From assembly GCA_030685235.1 (NCBI GenBank), contig MU839086.1:310001-374000 (forward strand): a stretch of DNA of 64,000 nucleotides. The letters are read 5' to 3'. Positions 33,935 through 46,111 of the stretch are shown piece by piece (within the stretch, counting starts at the first letter, position 1; each line of letters begins with the position of its first letter). A program made the translations under genes and the position numbers. The notes under the pieces were generated by a model, which worked only from the letters and a program-made list of their open reading frames with translations, ran no database searches and was not told the origin of the DNA. This DNA is from Copromyces sp. CBS 386.78. Lineage: Eukaryota > Ascomycota > Sordariomycetes > Sordariales > Sordariaceae.

Positions 33935-35931
33935 GCCAGGCTGCTCAGTAGAGCACCTCCAATCCAGTCCCGCCGTCCCTGTGTGACCGGGCTCGCAGTG
34001 CGGTCCGGTTTGTCGTGCGAGGTGTTGGCGCGTGGATCAGGGTTCGCGTCTGCTACCTCTCCAACTGCTGTTGGGGTGTTGTGTTGGTTGGTTTGTTGGG
34101 AAGTGCGAATCCGGATCCAAAGCTTGACCGACAATGAGTGGCATGAATGGGGTAGGTCGACCGAACGGTAGCGTAGTGGTAACCAAGACGGAGGACCCGA
34201 GAAGCGACCCTCGTGATGTCCCTAACCGTCACCTCAATTTCTCGGACAAAGGGCTGCTGTTGGTTTGCGCGGTCGAACGGTATCAAAAAGTTGCAATCCT
34301 TGTTGGCGCGGGAAGGGTCGACTACGTCCGGGTTTCGTCGCAGGTCACACTCCATTGACTAGTATCATGTTTGGAACTCGGCCGATTTTTCGCTGCGATG
34401 CGATGCAAGAGGAACCAAAGACGGGCGGCACGCGGAAAGCGGCAACGGCGCAGTTGTAGATAATGGGCCTAGTACTGAGGGCAGGTGGATAGCGGACGTC
34501 GATAGTAAGTGGAGAGCTTGATAGGCCCCTCTCCGGTGCGCGTCGTAGCTCTGAAACCCCCAGCAAAGTGGAAATCGCGGGGCGGCACTAGATGTACCCC
34601 TGCCTACACGGCCTACCTGCTCTACGTGTCTAGAGGTAGCAAGACCTCACAACGGATGAACCACCTAATTTAATGAACTATCAACAGCTGTGCCCGAATT
34701 CACAAACTTTCAAGCTTACATAGGTACCATCGTACCCATCACCGGTTCATTGGAACCAACCGGGATGTGTTAAAGAAGCACAGAGTGTCTGACAGCAGAC
34801 GAACGACATCTCCTGGACTTTCAAGTGGGTTGTATGTCCGTGGTGGCCCCCTAGTCATATTGCACTAGACGCTTCGTTCCGCGACACAGACCAACCACAA
34901 TGACTTCAATCTTCATGATCGGACTTCCTCGGAACATGAAAGAATCGACGTAAAATATATGTCCAAAAGTGGCGCGGTGTGAAATTGAGAAACATCAAGA
35001 TATTTGCTCATCCACCCCTAGCAGCCCAGCCACTTTTGCGTCCAGGAAGGTCTGGTCTAAGAGGATACGCTCTACAACTAGTCTCCTATAATACGCACGT
35101 CACTAGGCTAGCTTCAGTCACGGTCACAAGCTCCCCTGATAAGGACAGCGTTCAGCGAATCAACAACCACAAACCCCCACTCATTTCTGTCTCAGCACCC
35201 ACGTCCCTCTCCGCAAAAAATGCCCTACTACGTACATCACAGATGCGAGCGAGGTTGTCGTTGGGATCCAATCAGAACCCCTTTGGTCTGTTCCTGTTAG
35301 ACATGGCACACTATTGGGCCAACCTGGACGGGCTCCTATAGAAGAACATCTTGAAGTGCATATCAGTATCTCAGAAACGTCATCCTTAACAATTTACAAA
35401 TAAGATGCAATTCGATGCAAGGCAGGATCAGATAGCCCGTCACCAAGCCCCCATTAAAGATGACCAGGCACATGTGTGTGTATAGTATACAATTGTTGCT
35501 TACAGTTTTGAGAAATACAATGGAACCTAAGAAGATCATTCACCCATATGTCGTACAACAAAATTCCCAAGAAAGAGCGAGACCGACTCCAATTTCCTTG
35601 CTTGCCTCAGACTGTCCTGATCCTTGTCAAAACACCGGTACAGTATACCTTTTCAAGACTGAATAATATGCGACACCAAAGCAAACAACCGTGGAATTTG
35701 TACAATGTTCAACACCGAGTCCCAAAACCAAGAAACAGGCACGCTCCAGAGTCTATAAAGATATCATGCGTGTCCAGAAAAATTCAAAACCTGGGGTAAC
35801 TGCCCAGATAGATACCCCGCCAAAACGCCGACCGTTATTAACACAAAGCTCAACTGAAGCGATAAATAAGTAAACAAGCGAAAAGTTTGTGTACGCCAAT
35901 CTTGCGGCGTACGGGTATCAGTCTCTTTGAG
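33935..35931. other. 2-kb intergenic region without a supported gene
   Basis: Contains the promoter of the Zn2Cys6 gene on its left and the 3' flank of the MFS gene on its right. ORFs at 34134-34358, 34979-35341 and 35548-35799 have no family features. A tRNA A-box-like string near 34165 has no partner B box. Confidence 0.5.
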
Positions 35932-37947
35932 TCATTGTTGGGGCCAAGTTGATGACCGCGGGGTATTTGCAGCCTCAGTCGTGGCCGCCGGTTCGATCGC
36001 TGCCGCATCTTCAGCAGCAGGCTCCTCAATTTCCTCCTTTTCATCCAGTCTCCCCCGGGGCTCGGTAATTCCGAAGCTGAGGAACGACGCCCCGATTGTC
36101 ACAAAGGCCGTGAACCACCAAACTATGCCGCAGTATCCCATCCGCAGTCCGACCGTGTAAAGGTATCCCGAGACAATTGGTCCCATGGCGCGGCACAGGC
36201 TGGCTATCGAGGCCGCCACGCCGTTGATCGTTCCGAGCGTCAAGGTCGAAGGTGCCGAGTTGGTCAGCAGGATCGCGTTGCTGGGGTAGGCCATGGTCGC
36301 GAGGGTGCATTTCCAGATGATGAGGAGGTAGACACCGGCCATGCGCACGCTGCTGGGTAGCAGGACGAAATAGGGCGTGGCGAAGTAGAGTAGCGGGTAC
36401 GATATCGAAATGATCTGAAATAGGCGGAGAGCTCCGATACGACCGGTGATCCGGGGGAAGAAAAATGAGGTGGAGATCATCGAGTACAGACCCTGAATCG
36501 ACAAAATGATGCCGACGGTTCGGGTGTCGTAGCCAAAGCCGTCGGCGAACTTGAAGGGGAGCGACCAGCTGTCCTGGCTGCCCTGGGGCTCGGTGCTGAG
36601 GAAGACTGGAAGAAGAGAATCCAAAGTCATGGTGTGGCTATAAATGTTGTTAGTACTGTTCATAGTGTCCGTTTCGGCAAAATGTTGACCTACAAAGCAA
36701 GAAGGCCGTAGTTGATAATGATGAAGATGATCGGCTTCGTAAAAGTCCTTTCCGGCTTCTCTGGCTGGGCCTCCGCAATCTCCCCTGTCGACTCGAGATC
36801 GAGCGGCGACTCCTGCATCATCGGGCCTTCGACAGAAGTGAGCTCAGGCGATCCATCGGCGGTGCGGTATCCAGGAAGCGACTCGTATGTTTCACCAAGC
36901 AAAGGCTGTTCCTCCCCGTTCTTTCCACGTCGAACTCGTTTCCGGAAAATGCTGTCCTTTCCGAAAAGGCGAGACGTCAAATATTTGCCGAACTCAACAC
37001 CGCGGTCCCGTCGATACTTCTTCTCGGCGTGGGTCTCCTCGAGAAACAGAAAGCCGACAGCAAGCCCAAAAAACACACACAAGGCGCTGAAGAGGTTAGG
37101 CAGCAAATATGGAAAGCGGTCCCACACGCTGCCGGGCTGGAAGACAGTCGGGATCCAGTCTACTGGCCTCGCAAGCGTACCGCCGATCATGGGGCCAACA
37201 ATGGATCTGTAAAACAGTTAGCACCTTTCGCACTCTGATTTGGGCTTATGCTGCGTTAAACCGTACCCAATGCACCACACGATAGGCATAACTGTGTATG
37301 CCCTTGGCTGATGTTCCTTTACAGTCACCAACTCTCCAACAGTGGTTTGCAAGACGCCCATGTTACTGCCACCCATCATGTCAGCTCAGCCCGACTTGAA
37401 TACCAGTTGTTAGTCCCGGGCTTTCTTATGACTGAAAAACTCACCCGTTCAAGATTCCACCCAAAGCACGGGCAAGCAAGGCAATTGGGAGGCTCGGCGC
37501 AAAACCGAACAAGATGACGCTGAGACCCGTGCCGCCCATTCCCGTCAGAAGAACCGGTTTCCGGCCGATCTTGTCGCTTAGTCGTCCCCAAAGGAAGCCA
37601 GCCAGAAACTCGGCCAGGGTGAAAGAAGAGGTCACCCAACCGGCGTACATGGAGATTTTGCTTTCGTCGTTGGTGATGTTGAAGTCCTTAACCATGTGGT
37701 AGACGTAGGGGAAGATCGACATGAAGGCGATGGGCTCGCATATCCGGCATAGTGCTGTTACTTGGTCTTAGTTTGCCGTCCGATATTCTTCATCCCCATA
37801 TACTGGTCACACAAAGACCGAAGGATATAAAGACATACCGAGAATAAGCAACTGCCGCTTCGGGTACGGCGGTGGTGACCGCTTGGCTGAAGCTTTCTTC
37901 ACTCCATGCCTAGCAGCGGCCACTGTACGAGCAGGTCCAACTACCAT
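35932..37947 (-). CDS. major facilitator superfamily transporter, five exons
   Basis: Minus-strand exons 37947-37839, 37754-37445, 37365-37267, 37206-36694 and 36637-35932, with introns of 84, 79, 60 and 56 bp, give 578 residues in continuous phase. The N-terminal half has CRICEPIAFMSIFPYVYHMVKDF, the loop 2-3 motif GRLSDKIGRKPVLLTG, and LNGNMGVLQTTVGELV ending in WCIGSIVGPMIGG. This is the TM4-TM5 signature of ZIFL/YCR023C-type transporters. A long central cytoplasmic loop (about 120 residues, charged, with EETHAEKKYRRDRG and EEQPLLGE) precedes the last six helices. The second half includes YPSNAILLTNSAPSTLTLGTINGVAASIASLCRAMGP. The tail is Glu/Ala-rich. The substrate is unknown; relatives handle zinc, organic ions or drugs. 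No obvious signal for regulation. Confidence 0.9.
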
Positions 37948-40900
37948 CTTGCCTGTGTTTGTACCTGGGACCATAAAGGACGTTGCCGAAGAGAGAAGAT
38001 GACTACTGATCTGTTGGAGGAGACTCCAATGTGGCCGGCCAGTGCCGGCAGTGACCGACAGATGTCAAGACGTGTTGAGATACCAGTCCAACAGGACAAA
38101 GACCGAGCAGACGAGTGCCGAAGCAGGGGTGGACAGGGTGTTTATATAGTATACAGAGTTGGTATATGGAGGTGACCAGAGAAAGAGGGCGTGAGGGACA
38201 AAGAGATGGAGTGAATAAGCTGGGAGGGGGAGTGACACGGATATACGTCCAAAGAAGAGGCGAGCAGGAGTGATCAAGGGACTACGTGCTATATACGTAA
38301 GTAGGTATCATAGACGACTACATGAAGGGCAGGGGGATCTGACCGAGCCAGCCAGCATCTCAGGCGGCTATCGCCAGGCCAAAGGCGCAGGACGGGCTGA
38401 GAAGAACATGGTCACCAGATCATCCGTTGAGGACGATGCTGTGTGGACCCCTTGCGAGGACCGCCGCTGGCAAGCATATTGCGTACATAAATGATGGCTG
38501 TTGGGATTGGGAACAGGGGCCCGGGACGAGGAGCGAGCGAAAAGGACGTATCCGTAATCAGGCGTAGGAAATGTTGAAACAGCGGTGACAAGCAAGAAAC
38601 TTTGCTGCTGTACATGGCGAGGAGTAAATGGCCCAAGATGATCCTACCTTTTTTTTTTTCTAAACCCCGGACCAGCTAGAGCAGGCCAGGTACCAAGGCA
38701 AGGAACATGGCCCCAGCGTGCGAGGTGCAATGATGCAGGGCTATCCATGGCCGGCGCTGAACCCGCGCACAGTGTTTGTTGGCGTGCCATTGATGGACCG
38801 GTACACCAGCGCCGTACAGCTACAGTACCGTAGCTGTAAGATTTTCTCCATGCCCGTCTCTCAATACAACGCGCTTCTACGGCAGAGGTCACCATCTCGC
38901 TACTTCTGCTATACGCGTGCCCGTGGCAGGGATCTGGGGCGGTACCCTTGTTGTAGCGCTAGTGTACACTGCAGAGGTGAGGATAGGAGTGTACTGTACC
39001 TAGGTAGGTAGCTTTGGTACGTTGATGACGGGTACCTAGGTAGCTAGTCTAGAGGTAGTTGTCTACAAGGTAGTTTATGTCTCGACCATTCCTTCTTTTT
39101 ATTCTTTTTTTCCATTCTTTTTTTGTTTTCTTCTTTTCTTCTTTCGCCACCCTCAGATCGCTTTACCCTTTTCCACCCACAACCGCGCAATTTGATGGAT
39201 GGAACCCGCACTAATAGTTAAAATGGCCGCTTCGTAAGTGTGTTCGAGATATGGGGTCTACTGTTGCTTTTGTGTAACACTGCGTTAAGGTGAATGTTGA
39301 GCTCCTCACTCCGAGGGCTGAGGCTGCTGGAATGGTCGGTCGGTGATGGCCATCCTTGGCTTGGCCTAAACTCCAATGACGTGTATCGCGTATCGCGGTC
39401 CCATACCAAAAGAAGAAATGAAAGTCATGTCGTGTGAGCTGTTGGACCTATACCTGTAGGCCCCGACCACGGACCCGAATGACGGGTCTGCCCCTATGGT
39501 CAAAAGCCGTCTAACTGTCCTTTTTGTCTCTTTTCGGGCCTTTGCCTTGCGACTCAGAAGGCATCGAGCAGCGGTTACCTGCGTCCGCGAGTCGCGACCA
39601 ATCTAGCTTTCCCGGTTTCAACTCATGCCCATGAGACTCGGGGCGGCACGATAGCCAGACCGGCCGGGCCCTTTTGTTGCTCCTCCAGCAACCCATTGAC
39701 CTCCCAACGCGGGCTGGGCTGCATGGTGATAAACACGCTTTATTGCTGCTGACAGAAGTGTAGGGTTGGCTCGTTGGGTTGGGAAACACCTTGCACAACA
39801 GCGGGCCGGTAGACCGCCTTATCCCACGAACCTCTTGCCTCGGCTGACCACCACCACCTGAGCTGTGGCTGCATCACCTTCGGACAGTAAGTCGAACAGG
39901 CAAGCCGATCAGGTTGAACCGGTTCGAACCGGTCGGGATACACAAATAGGCATCTCCGCAAGAGCTGCCTTGGCCAGTGACTTTTGAGCATAACTCGGAA
40001 CAGAGTAGGCCAGCAGCAATGATGACAGAAAGTCCGAGGGAGGTGAGATGCGAATTTGATGTTTATCAGGAACTGAGGATATTTACCTATTTCTACCCAC
40101 GGACGCATTGTGCGCATACACGCACGTACAGCCTTCGTCTCCATGGGAGATACACTGCTCCGTGCTTGCAGTCGGACCATAGCCTCGGGACCATAGGGAT
40201 GAAGGGATCTTACTTTTGAGCAATGTAAAAGATCGCCCAGCTACGTTGATGGGCAACCTCAAGGAACTGAGACATAGGGCGACTTGGTGCGTGCCTTCGC
40301 GCCTCAGTACGATGTATGGTTAGGGTGAGTATGTAATCTGTAGCTGTCGTACTGGCTACAGAGCATAAATCCGGCATTTGGGTGCATGGCTTTTGTGCGT
40401 AACAGTACTTGCCCCTGCACAAGCGATATTGACACCACCTAGTGGGCTAGTCGACCGGACCGGTAACGAACAAAGAGATGATCATTGGCAACGAGGGGAA
40501 TGTCTCGATTGAAAAGTGAGGCGCCAATTGACCATTCCCATCGAGGCATGGTATGTCCGATGACAGCGACATTTTAGCACCACGCTTCCCGCAAAATCTC
40601 GTCAAAGCAGCGAAAATCTTCCTGACTGCATGACGACTAAGTGACAGGCTGTGGGATTGGCGCGGCGGTCTTGTGTGGAGGAAGCAAGGCCTTGCTCTCC
40701 TGGATCCCCAGCAGGGCATCAGTTCAACCCCGTCCGGGCAGCGTGTTGGTAGCTCAATGGTGGACCCGAGTCCGCGGCTCGCGTGGGTAATTGCTAGTGA
40801 CGAAGTGGACGGGCAGGTTCGCGCCGAGACGGTCCCTAACATGCATCGGAATCTTGTTGCGAACCGAGGAAAGGCTCGAGTCGTTGACCGGGCAGGAGGC

Positions 40901-42572
40901 GGTGAACGGAAAGCGAAGGAAAAAAAAAGAAAAAAAACAAAAACAAAAAAGCACCTATCTAAGAATCGAAAAGGCGCCTCGGACGAGTCGGGAGACGGAA
41001 GGTTCACGCGGGACTACATCCGGCCTGGAGGACCTGGAGGATCAGGCTGGGGATCAGCGATCAGGGAGCCCCATCGCGAAAATCGGAAATAGCTAGGTAT
41101 CTCTCTCTTTGAGCGCCCGCATATGTGCAGAAATATGGCGGCAGAACTGAAATGGGAAAAAAAGATGCGCTTTGCAGCTTCATCTTTGCAGGAGCTTTGG
41201 CGTCTTGTATCAATTGGGTAACGATGGTCATCAACACTTGATTGGAGCAATGTCACCATACAAGACCCTGGAAAAACATGACTTACATAGGGGCCTACCA
41301 GCAAGGGGCCGACCTGGTCCTGCCCTGGCTACCATATCTTTCTCTTTCATCACGGGTCAGTGAGCTCTTCCCAGATCGCCCTAGACTGCTAGCCATGATC
41401 CACCCAAGATGTGATACGGATTGAATCGCTGTCCTCCTCCGGCTTGCCTGTTCTGTCCTTTGCGCGAGGTAGCAACGCAAACAAATGCCACGAGACTAGT
41501 AATGAGGGAATTTAAGTTCGAACTCAAGACCGTTGGCAACGTTGGGTACTCCCGCCGTGCAGTAGTTGGGATAAAGCAGGTGTATGTATAGTCGCGTTTT
41601 GACCTGGATCTCCTGCTGCCCTATTGATCTTGGCCGAGATCTAAGTGGAAGGTAAGATTCCCTGCGCACTGGTTAGACGCTGACAACTGTGCAGGTTTCG
41701 CTAACGGCTACCTTGCCTAGCCCGACTCCTGGCACAACGTAGCTATCTTGGCTGATGCCGTAGCAAGCGCCGATAGCCTCGGAGCCAGATCATCTTTCGG
41801 TACCCATCTTTCCTTTGCGCGAAGAGCTAACCGTATCCAGATCTCCATTCTGCGCCATGTGACGTCGGAGGGAGTTCCGTCTGTGCTCCATACAATTGTA
41901 CGCTGCGTCAATGCCTGACGAGACGGAGCATTTAATGCCTGGATTAGCGCTGTTCTGCCCCGTAGCTTGTTACATACTTGTGTGTCCGAACGCGTACACA
42001 TGTGTTGTAGATCAGATGGGCCGATGCCACGAAGCGAAAATCCAGTCGCCTCTGCCAAACTTTTGCTGAGAACCAAAGTACTTTGGTGTACACAGCACGC
42101 TACCGCGGCATCCGTCCGGGATCCCGCCGGACAAGCAGATGCGACCCATTGCACTGGAACCACAGCACCTTAGCACGCCGCAGCCGGTGTAGTTCTAGAG
42201 TTGCCGTGTAAGGTACTTGGACCGTGGGTTAATACCTTAGAGGTACTGTACTAGCCCGGCGGTGTTTGAAACTTGGCATACTGTCCTAGCGGAGCTCCAG
42301 GCCTGGAACTAAGCTGGAAAGCTTCCATACATAAGGTAAGGTAATATAGGGCACATGCATATATGCAAGCGCTTGTCGCGGTCATCTCCTAGAGACTTTC
42401 GTTCCTTTGAGGGCATTACTGCACTCGAACTATCGTCGTTTCAATTCAAAGCGGAAGGGAACGTAGTGGAGATATCGGCGACTCAGTGGGAACATCAACC
42501 ACATGTCGTGTATGCGAAACCGTAGTTTGGGGCCACAAAGATTAGCAGGACACAAGGGAGGCTGATCGTTCT
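37948..42572. other. 4.6-kb gene-poor region
   Basis: No ORF on either strand shows family features or a credible splice structure. The longest (40447-41007 minus, 41717-42163 minus) are low-complexity or start at GTG. The palindrome TACCTAGGTA recurs near 38998-39041. An A-rich tract lies at about 40917-40951. Base composition is normal, so this is not a RIP block. Confidence 0.5.
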
Positions 42573-43068
42573 AGTAGTCCACACAAATCAAATCTTAATA
42601 AATCAAAGCAAATCTACTATCTGGTTAATAAATTAAATACGGGTAAAAAACAGTCAAATCAACGCAAATATAATACTATATTTGATTTGTTAGATTTGTT
42701 TCGTTAGTAATATATAATATTTTCTCGTATATACTTCTCCGCTACGTATGGTATGACTTTTACTATAGAATCTCGGGTGTAGATGTAGGAGCATTAATAA
42801 AGAAAATATCGTATTTTGATTAGGCAACGAAATATCATAGTAGTATTGTTAATATGGATTTCTAGTGCCTTTTTAGTGCCCTCCCCCCCCCAAAGTTCGC
42901 TGCCTCCCCCAGATCGTCGCCTCCCCTGTACTAGAAAATTAATTTTCTAGGTCAAATCTACTAAATCAAATCAAATATCTGTATAAACAAATCAAATCTA
43001 ACCTCCAAATTATCAAATAAATCAAATCAGAACCCAGATTTGATTTGATTTGATTTATGTAGATCACT
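42573..43068. mobile_element. AAATCAAATC-rich repeat element with imperfect terminal inverted repeats
   Basis: About 496 bp. The left end AGTAGTCCACACAAATCAAA and the complement of the right end AGTGATCTACATAAATCAAA match at about 15 of 20 bases. The hexamer CAAATC/GATTTG is repeated many times near both ends, and a 20-bp palindrome CTAGAAAATTAATTTTCTAG sits at about 42932-42951. No target duplication or coding capacity was found. Confidence 0.6.
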
Positions 43069-43213
43069 GGATGGTTCGGTAATCCGGAACCATTACTGCG
43101 TATAACGTGGCGGTTATAACCAAGCTCCCTCAAGCAGATGACTTGGTTGTCCTACCTAGGCTCCCATAGTAATAAAAACCAATCTGGGTTTTCGTTAGCT
43201 ATCGCTCCTCTAC

Positions 43214-43484
43214 ACTACTGCTTTTTTTCATTCAAACCGGATTTGACTACCACACAAGCAGTTTAGCACATCTGGTGGAGCCACTGCCCCGCTAAACTTA
43301 TCATAGTATAGCCGGACCGGCAAGCCCACACAGAATCTCGCCCAGCCTCTCCACCCTCATCCTCCTTACCAGTAAAACCCCCTTGTTCAGCCACGCAGTC
43401 TATCCTGGCTGCAGACGCTCCACCAGATGTGCTAAACTGCTTGTGTGGTAGTCAAATCCGGTTTGAATGAGAAAAAGCGGTAGT
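43214..43484. repeat. 68-bp near-perfect inverted repeat (foldback element)
   Basis: Arms 43214-43281 and 43417-43484 are complementary at about 66 of 68 positions, with a 135-bp spacer. The arms begin ACTAC[T/C]GCTTTTT and end CATCTGGTGGAGC. The transcript would form a long hairpin. No clear target duplication. Confidence 0.85.
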
Positions 43485-43806
43485 CAAGTGGACGTGCCAA
43501 CATGTGAGCAAGGGGGAAGAACGCGAGGTGACCACTCACAGCGCTCCGTTTACGCCATATTTATTTAGGGTATAGCTCCCGATCTGAACATTGGTATTGA
43601 CAAGCCCACTCAGCAAGAAAAGTTCGTGAATGTACCGAGTCCGTGGTCAATATAGTGCCATGCATGAGCTCATGGTGGTGCGTGGCTCTTACCGGTGAGT
43701 TGCTGTTCTTTCAGCAGTCCACACCGGCAAGGCAAGGGAGGCACTTTATTGCTTGCCAAAAGCGTGCCAGCTCCTTGTAAGGTGCGTTGGGGGTCTTGGT
43801 TGTAGC

Positions 43807-44454
43807 TTACCGGTCTAACTCTGCCACAAGGCTGCCGCGCTCACACGAAGGCCGACTCCGCCCCTGAGAATTTTGTAAATCCCCCTTGTACGGTACCCAG
43901 CTGTGCCAGCCAGTTAGTAAAGCCGTGTTCTTTCTGGAGGTTGGGTATGGTAGCAAAGTTGAATCCGCCTGAGCGGGAGCCGGCTGTGAAACCAGGCCGT
44001 AGAAGTTTGCTGAGCCTTTTGACCTGTAGACGGAACCCGGCTTGCTTCCCCCGGTTACACAAATGACGCACGGTAGGTCCAGAGTGGTGTGCATCGAGCC
44101 GGGCCTCCCTTTGGGCAGTTCCACCTCAAACCATCATCGCGTGGTGGGCATCTGGAGGACCCGAACTCATGATGCCAAGCCTAGTGATCGTTGACGGAAC
44201 CCTTCCGTTACCGACAGAAAGGAGCAGAGTGGGTTCCCATCTGTCGTTTCAAACGTGGCATGGAAAAGTTGATCTCTGCCTTTCCATTGGCCAGCCCAAA
44301 GAGCGATGCTCGGAGTAAAAACCGGCCAATCTGATGACCCATTCGCGTTTGGACCGACGATCCAGCCGTACTGTGTAACAGCAGAGCAGTCCTCACGGTA
44401 AGGAAAGTATCGATACTCGCGGCAGAAAAACCCGGGCATGTAATAGAAGTCCAA
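43807..44454 (-). pseudogene. possible broken gene for an unknown protein
   Basis: Two minus-strand open stretches look protein-like but do not join into one clean model. The upstream one (44454-44167) reads DFYYMPGFFCREYRYFPYREDC then YGWIVGPNANGSSDWPVFTPSIALWAGQWKGRD, with aromatic and cysteine content typical of secreted proteins. The downstream one (to 43841) reads GGFNFATIPNLQKEHGFTNWLAQLGTVQGGFTKFSG. A frame also continues upstream of 44454 after a TAG stop. This could be a spliced gene with poor signals or a decayed fragment. I recognise no family. Confidence 0.3.
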
Positions 44455-44947
44455 AGTCTATCCGAAGTGCTGGGTGACCTTTATCTCATCGTCTGTTCTT
44501 CGGATGTACCCATGCCTACCTTCGTCACGCACAAAACTTGGCTGTATCTACAAGCTTCACTATGAGCAAATAGGTAGGTAGCATAGGATCTCAAGGGCTA
44601 CTAAACTTACTGGTGTGCTTAGTAGCTACAACATGATGACACAGTATAGAAACCTGCTTCTAGAAGAAAGGTATATCTTTAAGAGGCCCTGTGAAGGCCT
44701 ATCGTTTATAGCCTCTTTTTTAGGAGGGTGTCCTCGGCATTCTTATCTATCTCGTTGTTGCTGTCTTGCCGGAGAAGAGGGGTAAGGGGCTTCTGGGTCG
44801 ACTTCAAACGGAATCCGCATACTGATACTATCCAAGGAGCTAAGGTTACACGACCACAAACTATTTATCTGGTATTAAACTCGGAATATTAGCAAATCTG
44901 TACGTGTAAATCGAAAGTATTATAGAAGATGTAACCTCCAATGTTGG
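44455..44947. other. transition from normal sequence to the RIP-affected block
   Basis: CA and TG dinucleotides become scarcer from about 44.6 kb onward and nearly vanish after about 45.2 kb. No gene seen. Confidence 0.5.
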
Positions 44948-46111
44948 TGTCATAGGGTTAGCCTTGTGACAGTTCAGAGCATACCTACGGTTGGCAGCTG
45001 TCGGAGCTAGAGATTAGGCTATGGTTCCGAGTATAGTATAAGGCTATTACGGCCTTCGTAGAAGGCTACGATAGCCTTATTATCGCTATCGCTATATAGG
45101 TCGTACTAGCTCTATAGTATTTATAAGATTGCTATAGAGTTGATCTCTTAAATTAGCCTCTATAAAGACTAGTCTAGGATTATACTTTTGAATTTTTCGT
45201 TTTATTCTTTTGTATAATTACGTATATTTTTACTTACTTTATGCCTTTGTATTGTAATGATTAATTGTACCTTTAAATTATTATATTTATACGTATATTT
45301 TTTTTCGACCTTTAGAATCGCGTGGCGAGAAGTTACGTAGTTTAAAATTATATTAGGATTGCTTTATAAGAATTGTAGACCCTAGTATATAAAATTGCTT
45401 TATTAAGCCGCGGATTCGTTAAAATTGGACTTTAAAAATAATAATTTAATTATTATAATTGCGCTTTTATATTATAATAGTCTCTCTTAATTACGCTTTT
45501 ATATTGTAATAATCCCCTTTATATTATAAATTAATTTCTTTATAGAAGACAATAGTAATTACAATTATTATTTTAGCAATAATAATAATAATAGCGGTAA
45601 TAATATTTCGCTACCGGATTATATTATTTTAAGCCTTTAGGAAATAGAATAAAGAATTAGTTTATTAATAAACAATTCTCCTAATTTATTTGATTTTAAG
45701 GAGTTTTTTTAATATTTTTACCGAAGACTTAATTCCCGATATTAAAATTGATCAAATAGTTCTTCTTTAATTTATTAATATTATTTATAGTATCCGGGAT
45801 TTTATAAACAGCCTTATAGAAGATATTCGGTTATATTTAATTTTTCGAAACTACGAGGTTTTCGTTAGAATTATCGCCCGATAGCTAGCCTTTAAATTTA
45901 TTATCGAACTATTAGGAAGGGTATTTACAACGGTTATTGCGAATTATAATATTATAGTAGAGGAATAGAATATAATATAATATATAGTTATAGTTTTATA
46001 ATAGTGGATTATAATTATATTTATTACGGCCTCTTTTAATATATTAGAAACCTTTAACGCCCTTAAGGAAACTACGATAACCGTTTTCCAGCCCCCTAAA
46101 TATATTATTAA

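Noticed and set aside
34160..34260. tRNA A-box-like string near 34165
   Set aside because: No B box (GGTTCRANYCC) at the right distance and no acceptor stem.
40710..40800. tRNA-like A-box (GTAGCTCAATGGT) and B-box-like (AGTTCAACCCC) strings
   Set aside because: They are in the wrong order and do not fold into a cloverleaf.
40447..41092. Overlapping ORFs of 186 codons (minus) and 139 codons (plus)
   Set aside because: Composition is driven by an A-rich tract and neither strand shows domain-like sequence.
41717..42163. 148-codon minus-strand ORF
   Set aside because: Begins at GTG and has no recognisable family pattern or splice partners.
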